Positions 41,996-51,355 of a DNA stretch of 64,000 nucleotides are shown in pieces. Location of the stretch: the NCBI GenBank assembly GCA_012656075.1, contig JAAKBF010000070.1, positions 62,001 through 126,000 of the forward strand, read 5' to 3'. Origin of the DNA: Phytophthora hibernalis (Eukaryota > Oomycota > Peronosporomycetes > Peronosporales > Peronosporaceae). A program made the translations under genes and the position numbers. The first letter of the stretch is position 1. Each line of letters starts with the position of its first letter. The notes beneath the pieces were generated by a model. It was given only the letters and a program-made list of their open reading frames with translations, did not search any database and had not been told where the DNA came from.

Positions 41996-42053
41996 AATCA
42001 TAGACCACGGTACTTGGTTCAATTTATCGGTCGCATATTCTCATTGGCTAATA

Positions 42054-42329
42054 TTGGGTCCGAATCAGTTTAACAAAGCGGCTGACCTACTCGCGAATAA
42101 GGCCATGGATTCGTGTCAAAGCTGGCAAGTCCATGATAGAGATGGCAGCATACATCAGGATCAATGGAAGAGAGCTCAAGAGTTGGTGAAAGGTGATGTC
42201 AATCACTGGACTCTTGAATATGGACTGGCAACCAAGTACGGGGTTGCGGGGCTGCACCTTAGGGGACAGCCTGCGGTGAAAGCCCGAACTCGCATCGGGT
42301 GGACGCTAAAGCTGGAGGTTGATGAATAG
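42054..42329 (+). pseudogene. Retroelement RNase H fragment
   Basis: The frame reads NKAADLLANKAMDSCQS, which matches the last conserved block of retrotransposon RNase H domains (N-x-x-AD-x-LAN-x-AM). A short polar tail follows. Only this end piece remains, with no reverse transcriptase in front of it. It is probably a non-LTR (LINE-type) remnant. Confidence 0.5.
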
Positions 42330-42379
42330 GCAGCCTACAGAACGGACATAGGAAGTCGTTAGTCTAGAGCTAAATGACA

Positions 42380-43000
42380 TCAAAGTACCTCACTGAGAAA
42401 CGAAACGAAGACCGAGGAATCGTTCAGTCGAGTCGAAGTCTTCAAACTTGACTGCAAGATCCATAAGGACCTTACCACAGACCCGTTCGCAAATCTGACT
42501 GAGACTTGCCCGTTGCCTTTGCTTTCTCGTGAGAGTACAAAGACTCTCAGGGCTAAACCTCCATGGTGCGCGCCATCCGCGCACCTCTCATGAAAGCTTA
42601 GTCTTTCCCCAGCAGGGCGCCCCGCCCCTACTGGTTGCCTGCGTTCCCTAGCCTTGGGATCGCGGCTTCTGCCAACGACCCTTGGGACCAGAAGGGCGAT
42701 GAGGGAAACGCCTCTTTTGTCCGCCCGCAGGACAGGCACGTTTCATGTGCCCGACTTTGCCGCAGCCGAAGCAGCGGATGTCGTTCTGCTCGGCCAGGCC
42801 CAAGTCCATAGAGACTGGACTTCCGCCAGTTCCTTGACCGGCACTGCCTTCGGCTGTGCCCGTAGATGGAGAGTGCCAAGCAGGCACAGGAGTACGAGCC
42901 TGTTTGTGAAGAAAGAGGCGGCCAAGGTGACTTCTTCTGAAAAGAAGAACAAGCGCGCACGCCGTACGCGCACAGGCGGAAATCTACTTTCTGAGTCGTG
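42380..43000 (-). pseudogene. Ty3/gypsy gag zinc knuckle and protease start, fragment
   Basis: The minus strand encodes a CCHC knuckle (CFGCGKVGHMKRACPAG, about 42790-42740) followed by a basic linker. A frame change then gives the beginning of a retropepsin-like region typical of oomycete gypsy elements (ESKGNGQVSVRFANG near 42540; MDLAVKFEDFDSTERFL near 42450). It stops where the next block would be, so the rest of pol and both LTRs are missing. It lies directly left of the junction where the third duplicated block begins. Confidence 0.7.
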
Positions 43001-43144
43001 GGATAAATAGAGCAGAAAATTTCTGTGTACGCATGCCATGCCGTTCGTGAAGAAAGGGACTGGAACGAGGGAACACACGTCCGTTAGGTCTACGGGGTGT
43101 TCGGCACGCGTAAACCTCCGTGTTTATCTGCGGTCTAGAGGAGA

Positions 43145-43443
43145 ACTGTACGAATGACACCGCGGCCTTCTTCAAGCAAGCTGGCTACGGGTACTCGTCG
43201 TCCAAAAGCGCGCTCAACATGATCACTCGCTTGCTGGCAGTCGAACTTCGCGAGAGGAACATCGTGGCTGTGTCAGTGCACCCTGGCTACGTGGACACTG
43301 ACATGACCGAAGGCAAGGCCACGCTGAAGCCGTCGGATTCCGTGGCAGCCGTGACCGGCCTTATCACCAAGCTGACCCCCGAGAGCACGGGCAAGTTTTT
43401 CAACCTGGACCCGCAGATCCCCGTGTCGGAGCTTCCGTGGTAA
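43145..43443 (+). pseudogene. SDR-E3, 3' fragment of SDR-E with intact ending
   Basis: Only the last about 98 codons are present, from CTNDTAAFFKQAGYGYSSSK through HPGYVDTDMT to the stop after FFNLDPQIPVSELPW. The cofactor-binding half is missing because the duplicated block starts at about 43145, fused to unrelated DNA. It is valuable because it keeps the five-C and five-T runs that SDR-E1 and/or SDR-E2 have lost, and so shows the original reading frame. It is not expected to work. Confidence 0.88.
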
Positions 43444-43758
43444 GGGATTCGCTGATGCAGCAGTGTTAGCCGACAGCGCAAAGGGCAGCACTCCCACGCT
43501 AACATTTGCTAAGTACCATTCTGAGTGATTTGCATCGTGCACTTCGTTATTAGTGCATGTACGCATAGCGTTGCAGTCTATTCGTTGTGCTGTTGCTAAT
43601 CCCCAGCGTGACTTGGCGCTATCGAGGAGGCAACAAAAGAACCGAGAAAGCAATGGCCAATGCAACACATTTATTTTTTTACGACAGGACTGAACAAACT
43701 CATCGACAGCAATCAACAGAGGCTCGAGTGAGTTCCGATGGGACGGACGCTCATTAGT

Positions 43759-44532
43759 TCACTCCGAGCGAAGTTTGCGGTACCCCTTCTGGGCTGCAGC
43801 GCCCGTGCCGGACGTTCCGGTGCCAGAGGTCGTGGCACTCGCACTAGCCTTGGCGCCACCGTTTCCGTTTGTTGTCGCAGCTCCACCGGTGTTAGTGTTA
43901 GCACCTCCGCTGGCAGTTCTGCCTACACCGGCAGTTCCGCTCGCGCCACCACCGACACCTGCATTAGCACCTCCGCCGCCAACACCAGCGGTCCCGCCCA
44001 CACCGGCCGTTCCACTCACGCCAGCAGTTCCGCTCACTCCACCGCCCACTCCCTCACCAGCGTTGCCAGCAGCGATTCCACCAACACCAACGTTTCCACC
44101 TACGCTTCCACCAACCCCAGCATTACCTCTCACACCGCGACCAGCTCCGGCGGAGCCTCCAACCCCAGCGCCAGCATTTCCGCCAAGACCGGCGGTGCCG
44201 CCTACTCCAGCGCCAACACCGCCACCGACGCCCCCGCTTACTCCAGCACCGCCGTAGCCATTGCCGTTGCCGTAGCCGTTGCCGTATCCACCCACACCGG
44301 CTCCAACACCACCAACGCCGACACCGACACCTCGGCCGTACAATCCTGCACCAGCTCCAGCTCCGCCGTACAAGCCTGCGCCAACTCGAGCTCCGCCGTA
44401 CAGTCCCGCACCACCGTGTAGCCCAGCGCCAAGAAGTCCGAAGGTCTGGGCCGCCTCTTCCTTCGCGTATACTCCGTTTGAGAGGGCCACGACGACGAGG
44501 CACAGGGCGGTGATCTTGCTGCTGATGAACAT
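43759..44532 (-). CDS. Secreted glycine-rich protein, copy 3, intact
   Basis: The protein has 257 aa and differs from copy 2 by at least one substitution (GVGGVGAGV instead of GVGDVGAGV near residue 73). It has the same signal peptide (MFISSKITALCLVVVALSNG), Gly/Ala/Val repeats and basic end KGYRKLRSE. It is convergent with the SDR-E3 fragment, as in the other two units. Near identity of the copies means the duplications are recent, or kept alike by gene conversion, or that alternative haplotypes were assembled side by side. Confidence 0.87.
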   Translation of the reverse strand: MFISSKITALCLVVVALSNGVYAKEEAAQTFGLLGAGLHGGAGLYGGARVGAGLYGGAGAGAGLYGRGVGVGVGGVGAGVGGYGNGYGNGNGYGGAGVSGGVGGGVGAGVGGTAGLGGNAGAGVGGSAGAGRGVRGNAGVGGSVGGNVGVGGIAAGNAGEGVGGGVSGTAGVSGTAGVGGTAGVGGGGANAGVGGGASGTAGVGRTASGGANTNTGGAATTNGNGGAKASASATTSGTGTSGTGAAAQKGYRKLRSE

Positions 44533-45543
44533 TGTTTACGTTTGTAGTTTGTGAGAACCTTGCTTGCTCTTGAACGCGCTTGCTGTCTGTTGAATGTGCA
44601 CTCGAGTGAGGAGATTTGGAAATGAGCTTCAGTCAGCCAGCTAACTCGACTCCGATCGAGGTTGACTGCTCGAAGCGCACCCTCTAGTCTGTAGTAGTGT
44701 TTGCTGCGAGTTGACATGTGAGACGGGATGATGACCAGGTCTTCGGCAAGTATGCGGAGACCCAGGCGGTACATGTACTACATATCCTTTTCGCCGTTCG
44801 GACACCATGTAAGGTGCATGTATTAATACGAGTAACTAAGTTACCGATCAATTCGGGGCACATGGACATCCCCTCAGCTGACAAGGCCACAACTGTTCTC
44901 GGATAGATGGACAGACGATGTCGGCACAGACGCTGGCCAAGCTGGTCGAAGCACGCCAAGCAGTTGAAAGCGGGGTCGGTCAATGACAAGTAACACAATC
45001 CACCTCGCCCCTTTATTATTATTATTAGCAGTTGAAGCGGGTTGGTCGGTCGAGAATCTCGTCAGAACACTCCCGACGCTATCAAGTTGCGCATTGCCGC
45101 GCTAAGCTAGAGCTATCGGATAGTCTAGCTGTTGATGTTGATGGTTTCAGCTAAGCGTGCGTCGGTGGTATTTGCAGTGGGACAACTTCAACTTCGCTCA
45201 TACAAATCCCAGCATTATTCCGATAATGTTGACGAAAGCACAATATTCGTGGCAACCCAAACAGACTCCTATTTGCAATGCGCAAAAAAATGCGCAACTT
45301 TAATGTGGCGAGTGAGTTCTGACAAGATTCGTGACCGACCAGCTCGCTTTCGAACAGCTTGGCATCGACCAGCTCGCCCTGCGTTGTCTGTGAAGTGGCG
45401 GACAACTTGTTGGGCCGCTTTGGACAGTCGCCGCGCGTTTGGATAACTAGGGTGCCCAGCTTTAGACGTAAAAATCAACGAAACCCTTAGCTTTGTAGCT
45501 TACCTTGTCTCCGACCTCTGGTTGCAGTGGTTGGATACCTTAG

Positions 45544-45572
45544 CTGAACAATCACAAATTAAGATTGTCACG
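45544..45572. promoter_or_regulatory. Dyad motif upstream of SDR-F2
   Basis: CTGAACAATCACAAATTAAG followed by ATTGTCACG, 157 bases before ATG 45729; same distance as for SDR-F1. Confidence 0.55.
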
Positions 45573-45728
45573 AAATGATGATGCATCGTTCCGTGAAAGG
45601 ATCGCTATAACATCACTACACGAATGATGTTCGGTGACACAGCAAACCTTGAGCTCACCACTCCATTCTCCAAAACACTTCAAGCCTGACACCCCTCAGC
45701 AAGAAACCGACCACTCCACCCACCGACC

Positions 45729-46539
45729 ATGGCACCCACCCAGAAGACGGTTCTCATCACGGGCAGCACGCGCGGCATTGGCCTTACCTTTGCCGAGCAC
45801 TACATCAAGGCTGGATGGAACGTCATCGGCACGGCACGCCCCAACAGCAACACGGAAGAGGTATGATACTGTATCTTCCATCCATAAAAGGTTAAGGTTT
45901 ATATGCTTGTGGGCGCTCACACGGTTGTTTGCAATGGGCAGCTGGCAGCGCTTGCCCCGTTCAAGATCGTCTCCATGGACACGAGCGACGAGGCCTCGAT
46001 TGTCGAGGCGGCTCACCAACTCGAGGGCATCGCCATTGACCTACTCATCAACAACGCGGGGTCCTTCTCCCCAGCGACCTCGCGTCCGGTACCAAGAGCG
46101 CGCTCATGCGCCAGTTCGAAGTGAACGCGGTTGGACCGTTCCTCGTGGCGCGTACACTGTTGCCCAATCTGGAGCTCGCGGCGAAGGCCCGCAGCAACGC
46201 TTTCGTCGTGCAGCTCTCGTCGCTCCTGGGCAGCATCGCCAGCTGCACGAAGGACTCGATTTCCTTCTACAAGCAATTCGGCTACGGGTACCCGTCGTCC
46301 AAGGCCGCGCTCAACATGATCACTCGCTTGCTGGCAGTTGAGCTACGCGAGAGCAACATCGTGGCCGTGTCAGTGCACCCTGGCTACGTGGACACTGACA
46401 TGACTGCGGGCAAGGCCACGCTGAAACCAACGGACTCTGTGGCAGCCATGACCGACCTTATCGCCAAACTGGCCCCCGAGAGCACGGGCAAGTTTTTCAA
46501 CCTGGACCCGCGTATCCCGAGCCGGAGCTTCCGTGGTAA
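45729..46539 (+). CDS. SDR-F2, full-length copy, two single-base deletions
   Basis: Exon 1 is 45729-45860 (MAPTQKTVLITGSTRGIGLT), the intron is GTATGA...GGGCAG, and exon 2 is 45942-46539. Active-site blocks are QLSSLLGSIAS and YPSSKAALNM. The GGGGTCC run near 46060 is one base short, exactly as in SDR-F1, so this indel predates the copying or is a shared call. Near 46516 TCCCGAGCC lacks a further C, changing the expected PEPELPW-stop into a read-through of 33 unrelated residues. Restoring both gives 132 + 600 bases, about 243 aa. This copy keeps the C-terminal 60 residues that SDR-F1 lost at the palindrome edge. Confidence 0.87.
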
Positions 46540-47162
46540 GGTGGTGAGCTGCTGCTGCAGTGTTAGCCGACGGCACAAAGGGACACCACTTTGCTACCGG
46601 TATCCGATAGGGGGTAGTTTTCATTGTGCAACTCGTTAGCACGCATAGTGTTACAGCTTGTTCATTGGGCCCTTGAGGGCTGACAACAAAGGAGCCGAGA
46701 TAGCAATGATCAATGCAGCACATTTACTTTTACGAAAGGACTAAGCATGCAGTACCCGGGCGAAACCGAAACCAATATAAACCAACCTATTCGAAAGCAA
46801 ATGAGAACTTCGTCAGGTACTCGTTCGTCACCACACAAACTTCAACTTCGCTCATACAAAACTCAGCATTATTTTGCACAAAATTTCAACTTTGTTCAAA
46901 TATAAACTAAGCATTATTCTGATCCGCATGGGCTTACAGCTAGGAATTGACTTTTAACGTTAACCGGACAAAACCCCGAGTTGAGTGAGTGCGTCGAGGT
47001 TCTGAGTGTAAGCGTAATGGGTAAGAGGAATAGGGAGCTCAACGAACACCCCATTCAGCACTGGATGAAGGCGCCAACACTTTTGAAGTTTCGCAACGAA
47101 ATACTACTATGTAGTAATTCTTGTCAAGGAACCTTTACTTGGGCGCTGCAAACACATCGAAT
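46540..47162. repeat. Intergenic with repeated CTTCAACTTCGCTCATACAA units
   Basis: No gene is seen. The unit TTCAACTTCGCTCATACAAA..TCAGCATTATT stands at 46840-46873 and, degenerate, at 46884-46919. Further copies lie at about 45187 and, inverted, about 35525 in the SDR-F flanks. This repeat marks DNA that took part in the local duplications. Confidence 0.5.
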
Positions 47163-48286
47163 CTAGTTGCTGAGCTCTTCCTTGTAGAACGGAAAGTCGT
47201 TGTAGCCCTTGCCTCCCAGAGCCGAGTTGTAGTACACCTCGTGGCCGGCTTCCGGGTTCAGCGGCCAGTCGTTCTGGAAACGCTCCGCCAGGTCGGGGTT
47301 CGAGATGTACAGACGTCCGAAGCCCACAAAGTCCACGGTTCCCGTGCGAATCGCACCCTCAGCACGGTCGCGCGAGTAGTTGTTGTTGGCCATGACGAGG
47401 CCCTTGAACGCCGTCTTGGCATCGAACGCAGTGATGTGGCGGGACTTGTCCGTGTAGCCGAAGCCAAACCCGTCCAGAATGGCAAGATAGCCCAGGTCGT
47501 GCGTGCTCAGACGCTCCATTGTGTACTTGAACATCTCGTAGTTGTCCTCGCTGCCCATTCCAGCAAACGCTCCGTTGGGGGCGAGACGCACACCGATACG
47601 GTGCGACGGTACGGCCGTCTTGACAGCCTCCACGATCTCCAGCAGAAGACGTGCGCGGTTCTCGAACGAACCTCCATACTTGTCCGTGCGCTTGTTGGTG
47701 GACGACTGCAAGAACTGGTCAATCAGGTACCCGTTGGCGGCGTGGATCTCCACTCCATCAAAACCCGCCTTCAGTGCCAACTCGGCTCCGTGACGGTAGG
47801 ACTCGACCACTCCGGGGATCTCGTCCGTCTCCAACGCACGCGAGTCTCGTAGTCGGACGTTTCGTAGTTGGCATTGCGGGTGTGACCACCTTCGAGACGT
47901 ACAGCCGATGCAGACACAATTTCACCCTTGGGGTTGAAGCTCGTGTGACCTTGACGACCCATGTGCCACATCTGCAGGAAGATCTTGCCTCCTTTCTTGT
48001 GCACACGCTCGGTCACTCGCTTCCAGCCTTCCACGTGGGCCTCCGTGTAGCACGCGGCGGCGTGGTACCAGCCGTAGGCTTGCTCAGAGATGGCGGTAGC
48101 CTCCGAGATGATGAGTCCGGCACCCGCACGCTGTTCGTAGTACAGTTGGTTGTCTTCAGACGGCACACGGTCGGCATTGGCGCGTCCGCGGCTAAGAGGT
48201 CCGAAGACGATGCGGTTCTTGAGTTCGAGGTCGTCGCCGAGCTTCAGAGGCGTGAAGAGCTTGTAGTCGGCGGTGATGGCGGCCAT
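47163..48286 (-). CDS. Old yellow enzyme OYE3, inverted copy of OYE2, one-base frame break
   Basis: This is nearly identical to OYE2 in the opposite orientation: start MAAITADYKLFTPLKLGDDL at 48286, MWHMGRQGHTSF, IHAANGYLIDQFLQ, NKRTDKYGGSFENRARL and end FYKEELSN at 47163. The frame break is in a different place from OYE2: here GAGACTCGCGT replaces GAGACTCCGCGT near 47845 (one C lost), while the four-C run that OYE2 lacks is complete. Each copy therefore supplies the base the other is missing, and together they define a clean open frame of about 374 aa. Its promoter shares the CCAAAGTTCACTCA direct repeat with OYE2. Confidence 0.9.
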
Positions 48287-48913
48287 GGCTGAAGATTGAG
48301 GGAAAACTTTGCTTGACGGTGAGGTGGCAACTTGCTGAGTGAACTTTGGTTGAGTGAACTTTGGTTACTCATCCAGGGACAGCAGCATATTTTTGGGGTA
48401 GACATCATTGAGCCTGTGACGTCAGTGATTAAACGGATACCCGGCTGTGATTGGTAGATAAACGGTTTGCGTATACAACGTTGACAACAAATCTGTGACG
48501 TGTGAGCACGAGAAAGGGCTACAAGACAAGAAGCTTTGCGATAATTAATTCAGACTACATGTAGCATGCCGATGCTGAACAGCATTCCAGCCGCTGAGCT
48601 GTCACGTCATTGTTGATTTTTGGCCCGTGTGATTATGGCAAGGTCGTTGGGCGCGGCAAACCGCGACCACGACCTCCGGCCGGCACGGTGCGAACCTGAG
48701 CTCCACTCAACATGCATATCTAATACTGCCAATCGTTTGACATCACTGAAAACGAAATTGCAGCACTCACATCAATATCGGCCAATTTAAAAACTCCAAA
48801 TTTTGATTTTCATCCAATAGAAACACGCAAACTCACCAAAAAATCCGCCTTCACCAGTCATTTCCCTTACACTCCACCAAGCTATAATACCGACCGAATC
48901 AACCCTCTAAGCC
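48287..48913. other. Intergenic region
   Basis: The left 230 bases mirror the OYE2 promoter with changes. The rest, up to the MULE start, shows no gene. Confidence 0.5.
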
Positions 48914-49675
48914 ATGCCCCGCTACCACCCCTGGGTCAACCTCGCTATCGCGCTTCCGCGCTCCGACGCGGACATCCTCCTGGAGACCTTTAAAGCTTCA
49001 AAATCAGCAAGAGCGACATGGTGCAGTGCTGCATCTGAACGGTTGCGGCGCCTCACGGGATGCGAGTCCAGCTACTAGCCTGCACCTTCGATGCATGCAC
49101 GGTGGCTGGGCACAGCGTGAAATGCCCGTGACGTGGATGTGTGAGGACGTGCCAGACGTTGAATGTGGTGAATGTGGACGATATTTACGCCCACGCTACG
49201 CCAGTTCTTTCATCGCCGAAGCCGAAGCTTTCTTCGGCTATGAAGGAAGTGGCTCTAGACTGGGCGGCACAAGGACTCCGTCCACTGAGGGTCTGGCATG
49301 GCCTCATGAGGCGTTTCAACTTGGACGAAGCGTCGATGCCTAGTCCAACGCTTCGTCCACAATTACATGGTGGGCACTCTCGGTGGTAGCGACCTGCTCG
49401 GCGCTGTCCGCCTAAAGATTAAAGCGGGCGGATACACCGGCCAGGAAGAGGAGACAACGGCGTTTACGTTCTCGTGGTGCAACGATGGGCAAGGAAGACC
49501 TATCGTTGGGAACGGAACTGATCAAGATGCATTTGTGGTGGACATGACGACGAAAACGTTGCTCCGCGATGCAGACAGAGATCCGGATTCTTTCATCTTG
49601 CATGTGGACGCCACCTACAAGCTGTCCCAGGTAGGGTATCCAGTGGTTGTTGTGGGTGTCTCTGATAGAGCTAGG
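48914..49675 (+). pseudogene. MULE transposase, N-terminal half, interrupted by insertion
   Basis: The Mutator-like transposase starts MPRYHPWVNLAIALPRSDAD and passes through a Cys-rich zinc-binding region (CEDVPDVECGECGRYL) and DWAAQGLRPLRVWHGLMRRF. It then enters the catalytic domain: GTLGGSDLLGAV, PIVGNGTDQDAFVVDMTTKT and FILHVDATYKLSQVGYPVVV (first catalytic Asp in HVDATYK), ending at GVSDRAR. Several one-base frame changes occur (about 48990, 49330). Foreign sequence begins at about 49676. The matching C-terminal half is found 6.5 kb downstream at 56191-57030 on the same strand, so this was one gene split by insertion. Confidence 0.8.
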
Positions 49676-50339
49676 TGTGACGAAGTCGATGAAACTTTCT
49701 CGCCCAAGTGTATAGCGGTAGCCCAAACTTAGTCCTGAAACTTAAGCCTCGGGGTGAACCCTGAACGCAGTTCCTTGAAACCGCGATTCAGAGTGGCGTG
49801 GCACCTTGTGTAATCCCTATCGGCGTTGATGAATTCGGGAGCCTGGATTTGCCACCAAATGAGTTGTCCAATACAAATAGGCCTTGAAAATGTCGGACGC
49901 GACGTTCACTTCCTCAACGCACTTCTCCAATGTCTGAATCCGGATCCGAGAACCCAGAAGAAACACCACTTTCAGATAACCCATACAAATACAGAGTTCT
50001 ATACAACAAACAGCCGCTAATTATTCTTATAGACCCTTGAGCGGTGGGTCTGAACGCCAGTCAACTAGGGCAGCGTTCAGGGTACTGGTCAACCCTGAAG
50101 CCCTTTCACACGCGCACCACCCTCAGATGAGGGAAATAACACACACAAATACAATCCAACCTTGAACGCAGTCTATCAAATATTCCTGGGGATGACTGCT
50201 ACTAATCACCCAAGAAGGTCTTGTCAATATGAAATGAAACACCGCCCTTACCGTACACGCAGCGGGATCAACTAGAAAATGGAATGCAAGGATCACGTCA
50301 GACACCTACGTGAATGATCCCTCACAACTGGACTTGAAT

Positions 50340-50720
50340 CTTTTAGGGAGTCCCATACTGAACCGTCCTTAACTGATCGGCGGACCCGTTTCCCGCTTGT
50401 CAGAAGCCCTTCTTTGAGCGACTTGTGTAGTAGGGGGTAAACGAACTCTGATTGTTATCTTTACTAGCCTATCGCTAGCTATTCGTAAATGGTATCTTGT
50501 TGTCTTCGTTCTTCGATGATGTTCTTCCGTGTTCTTCTGTGTTCTTCTGTGTTCCTTCATCGCGATCTTCTGCTTTGACTTGATTTGATTATACTGGATG
50601 TTGACGTTGACACTTTGTGGGTTGATCTTCCCATCTTCAAGGGGCCGTGTCTTTTTGTTTGCTGGATTCTTGATATCCTCAACGCAGGTGTTTTCCACCC
50701 ACACTCAGGGTTGTTGAACC
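50340..50720. repeat. Low-complexity part of the inserted element
   Basis: It contains short tandem copies of GTGTTCTTCT (about 50528-50562) and A/T-rich flanks. There is no gene. It may belong to the LTR-like element around the piggyBac insertion. Confidence 0.4.
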
Positions 50721-51050
50721 TGGATATAACTTGAAACCGATGTGTGCGGCCTCACAGAGCAGGATGAACTTGGGCGCACATAATAATTTGCACGCTCAGG
50801 TATCTGCGTTGAGGGACGATCTGCGTCCAGGAACTAAAGTGCATCCAAGGTCTTGCGACCAAAGGTACACTCACTGTAGAGGCTTCACACGGCATTCTTT
50901 TCTTGGTTTTCTGCTTCACTCGGTATTTGTAGGCACGGCGAGTTCCGGGTACACGGGTATGTTTGCATTCAGACTTTAAGCGAGGCGGGACACCACATAC
51001 AATACGTTTGCATGGGCGTTTTCAACTCCAGATTGGGTTAATCCGCTTAA

Positions 51051-51105
51051 CCCCTTGCACGCGAAGGGTCGGCAAACGGTCTTATGCTGTTCAGAACAGC
51101 ATAAG
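51051..51105. repeat. Left piggyBac terminal repeat and subterminal palindrome
   Basis: An 18-bp terminal repeat, 12 bases of spacer and a 25-base perfect palindrome apart from its centre base. At the other end the palindrome (55333-55357) sits 26 bases from the terminal repeat, so spacing is unequal, as in known piggyBac ends. Confidence 0.85.
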
Positions 51106-51355
51106 AACTACTTGGTTTTACTATACCTCTAAATCCGGAAAGCAGGATCATCGTCCCTTCCCACAAGTTAAGAAGATCTAATTGGTCCACGTAATACTGA
51201 GCGTTGCTGCTATTGGCTACCCAACCAGCTGGGCCGAAGTACCGTACGCAGGAGCAGGCTCATTTTTCTCCAAAATCAGCCAAAAATCGGTTCCCCTCTG
51301 CGCTCAGCCGCTAAACCACTCATTCTTGGATGTCGAGCGGCAGAGCACAAGCGCG

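Larger units (their letters stand above)
43145..46340. repeat. Third copy of the palindrome unit
   Basis: This block matches the reverse complement of about 34365-37550: the SDR-E 3' end, glycine-rich protein, ATT-run junction, loop sequence and SDR-F with its promoter. Unlike the loop copy it continues past 46340 into a complete SDR-F 3' end. Confidence 0.85.

Noticed and set aside
42054..43000. One retrotransposon joining the RNase H piece and the gag/protease piece
   Set aside because: They are on opposite strands, in the wrong order and of different element types (LINE-like and gypsy-like).
47121..47852. Long plus-strand frames opposite OYE3 and similar minus-strand frames opposite OYE1/OYE2
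   Set aside because: Antisense shadows of GC-rich coding sequence; no domain, while the opposite frame is a clear OYE.
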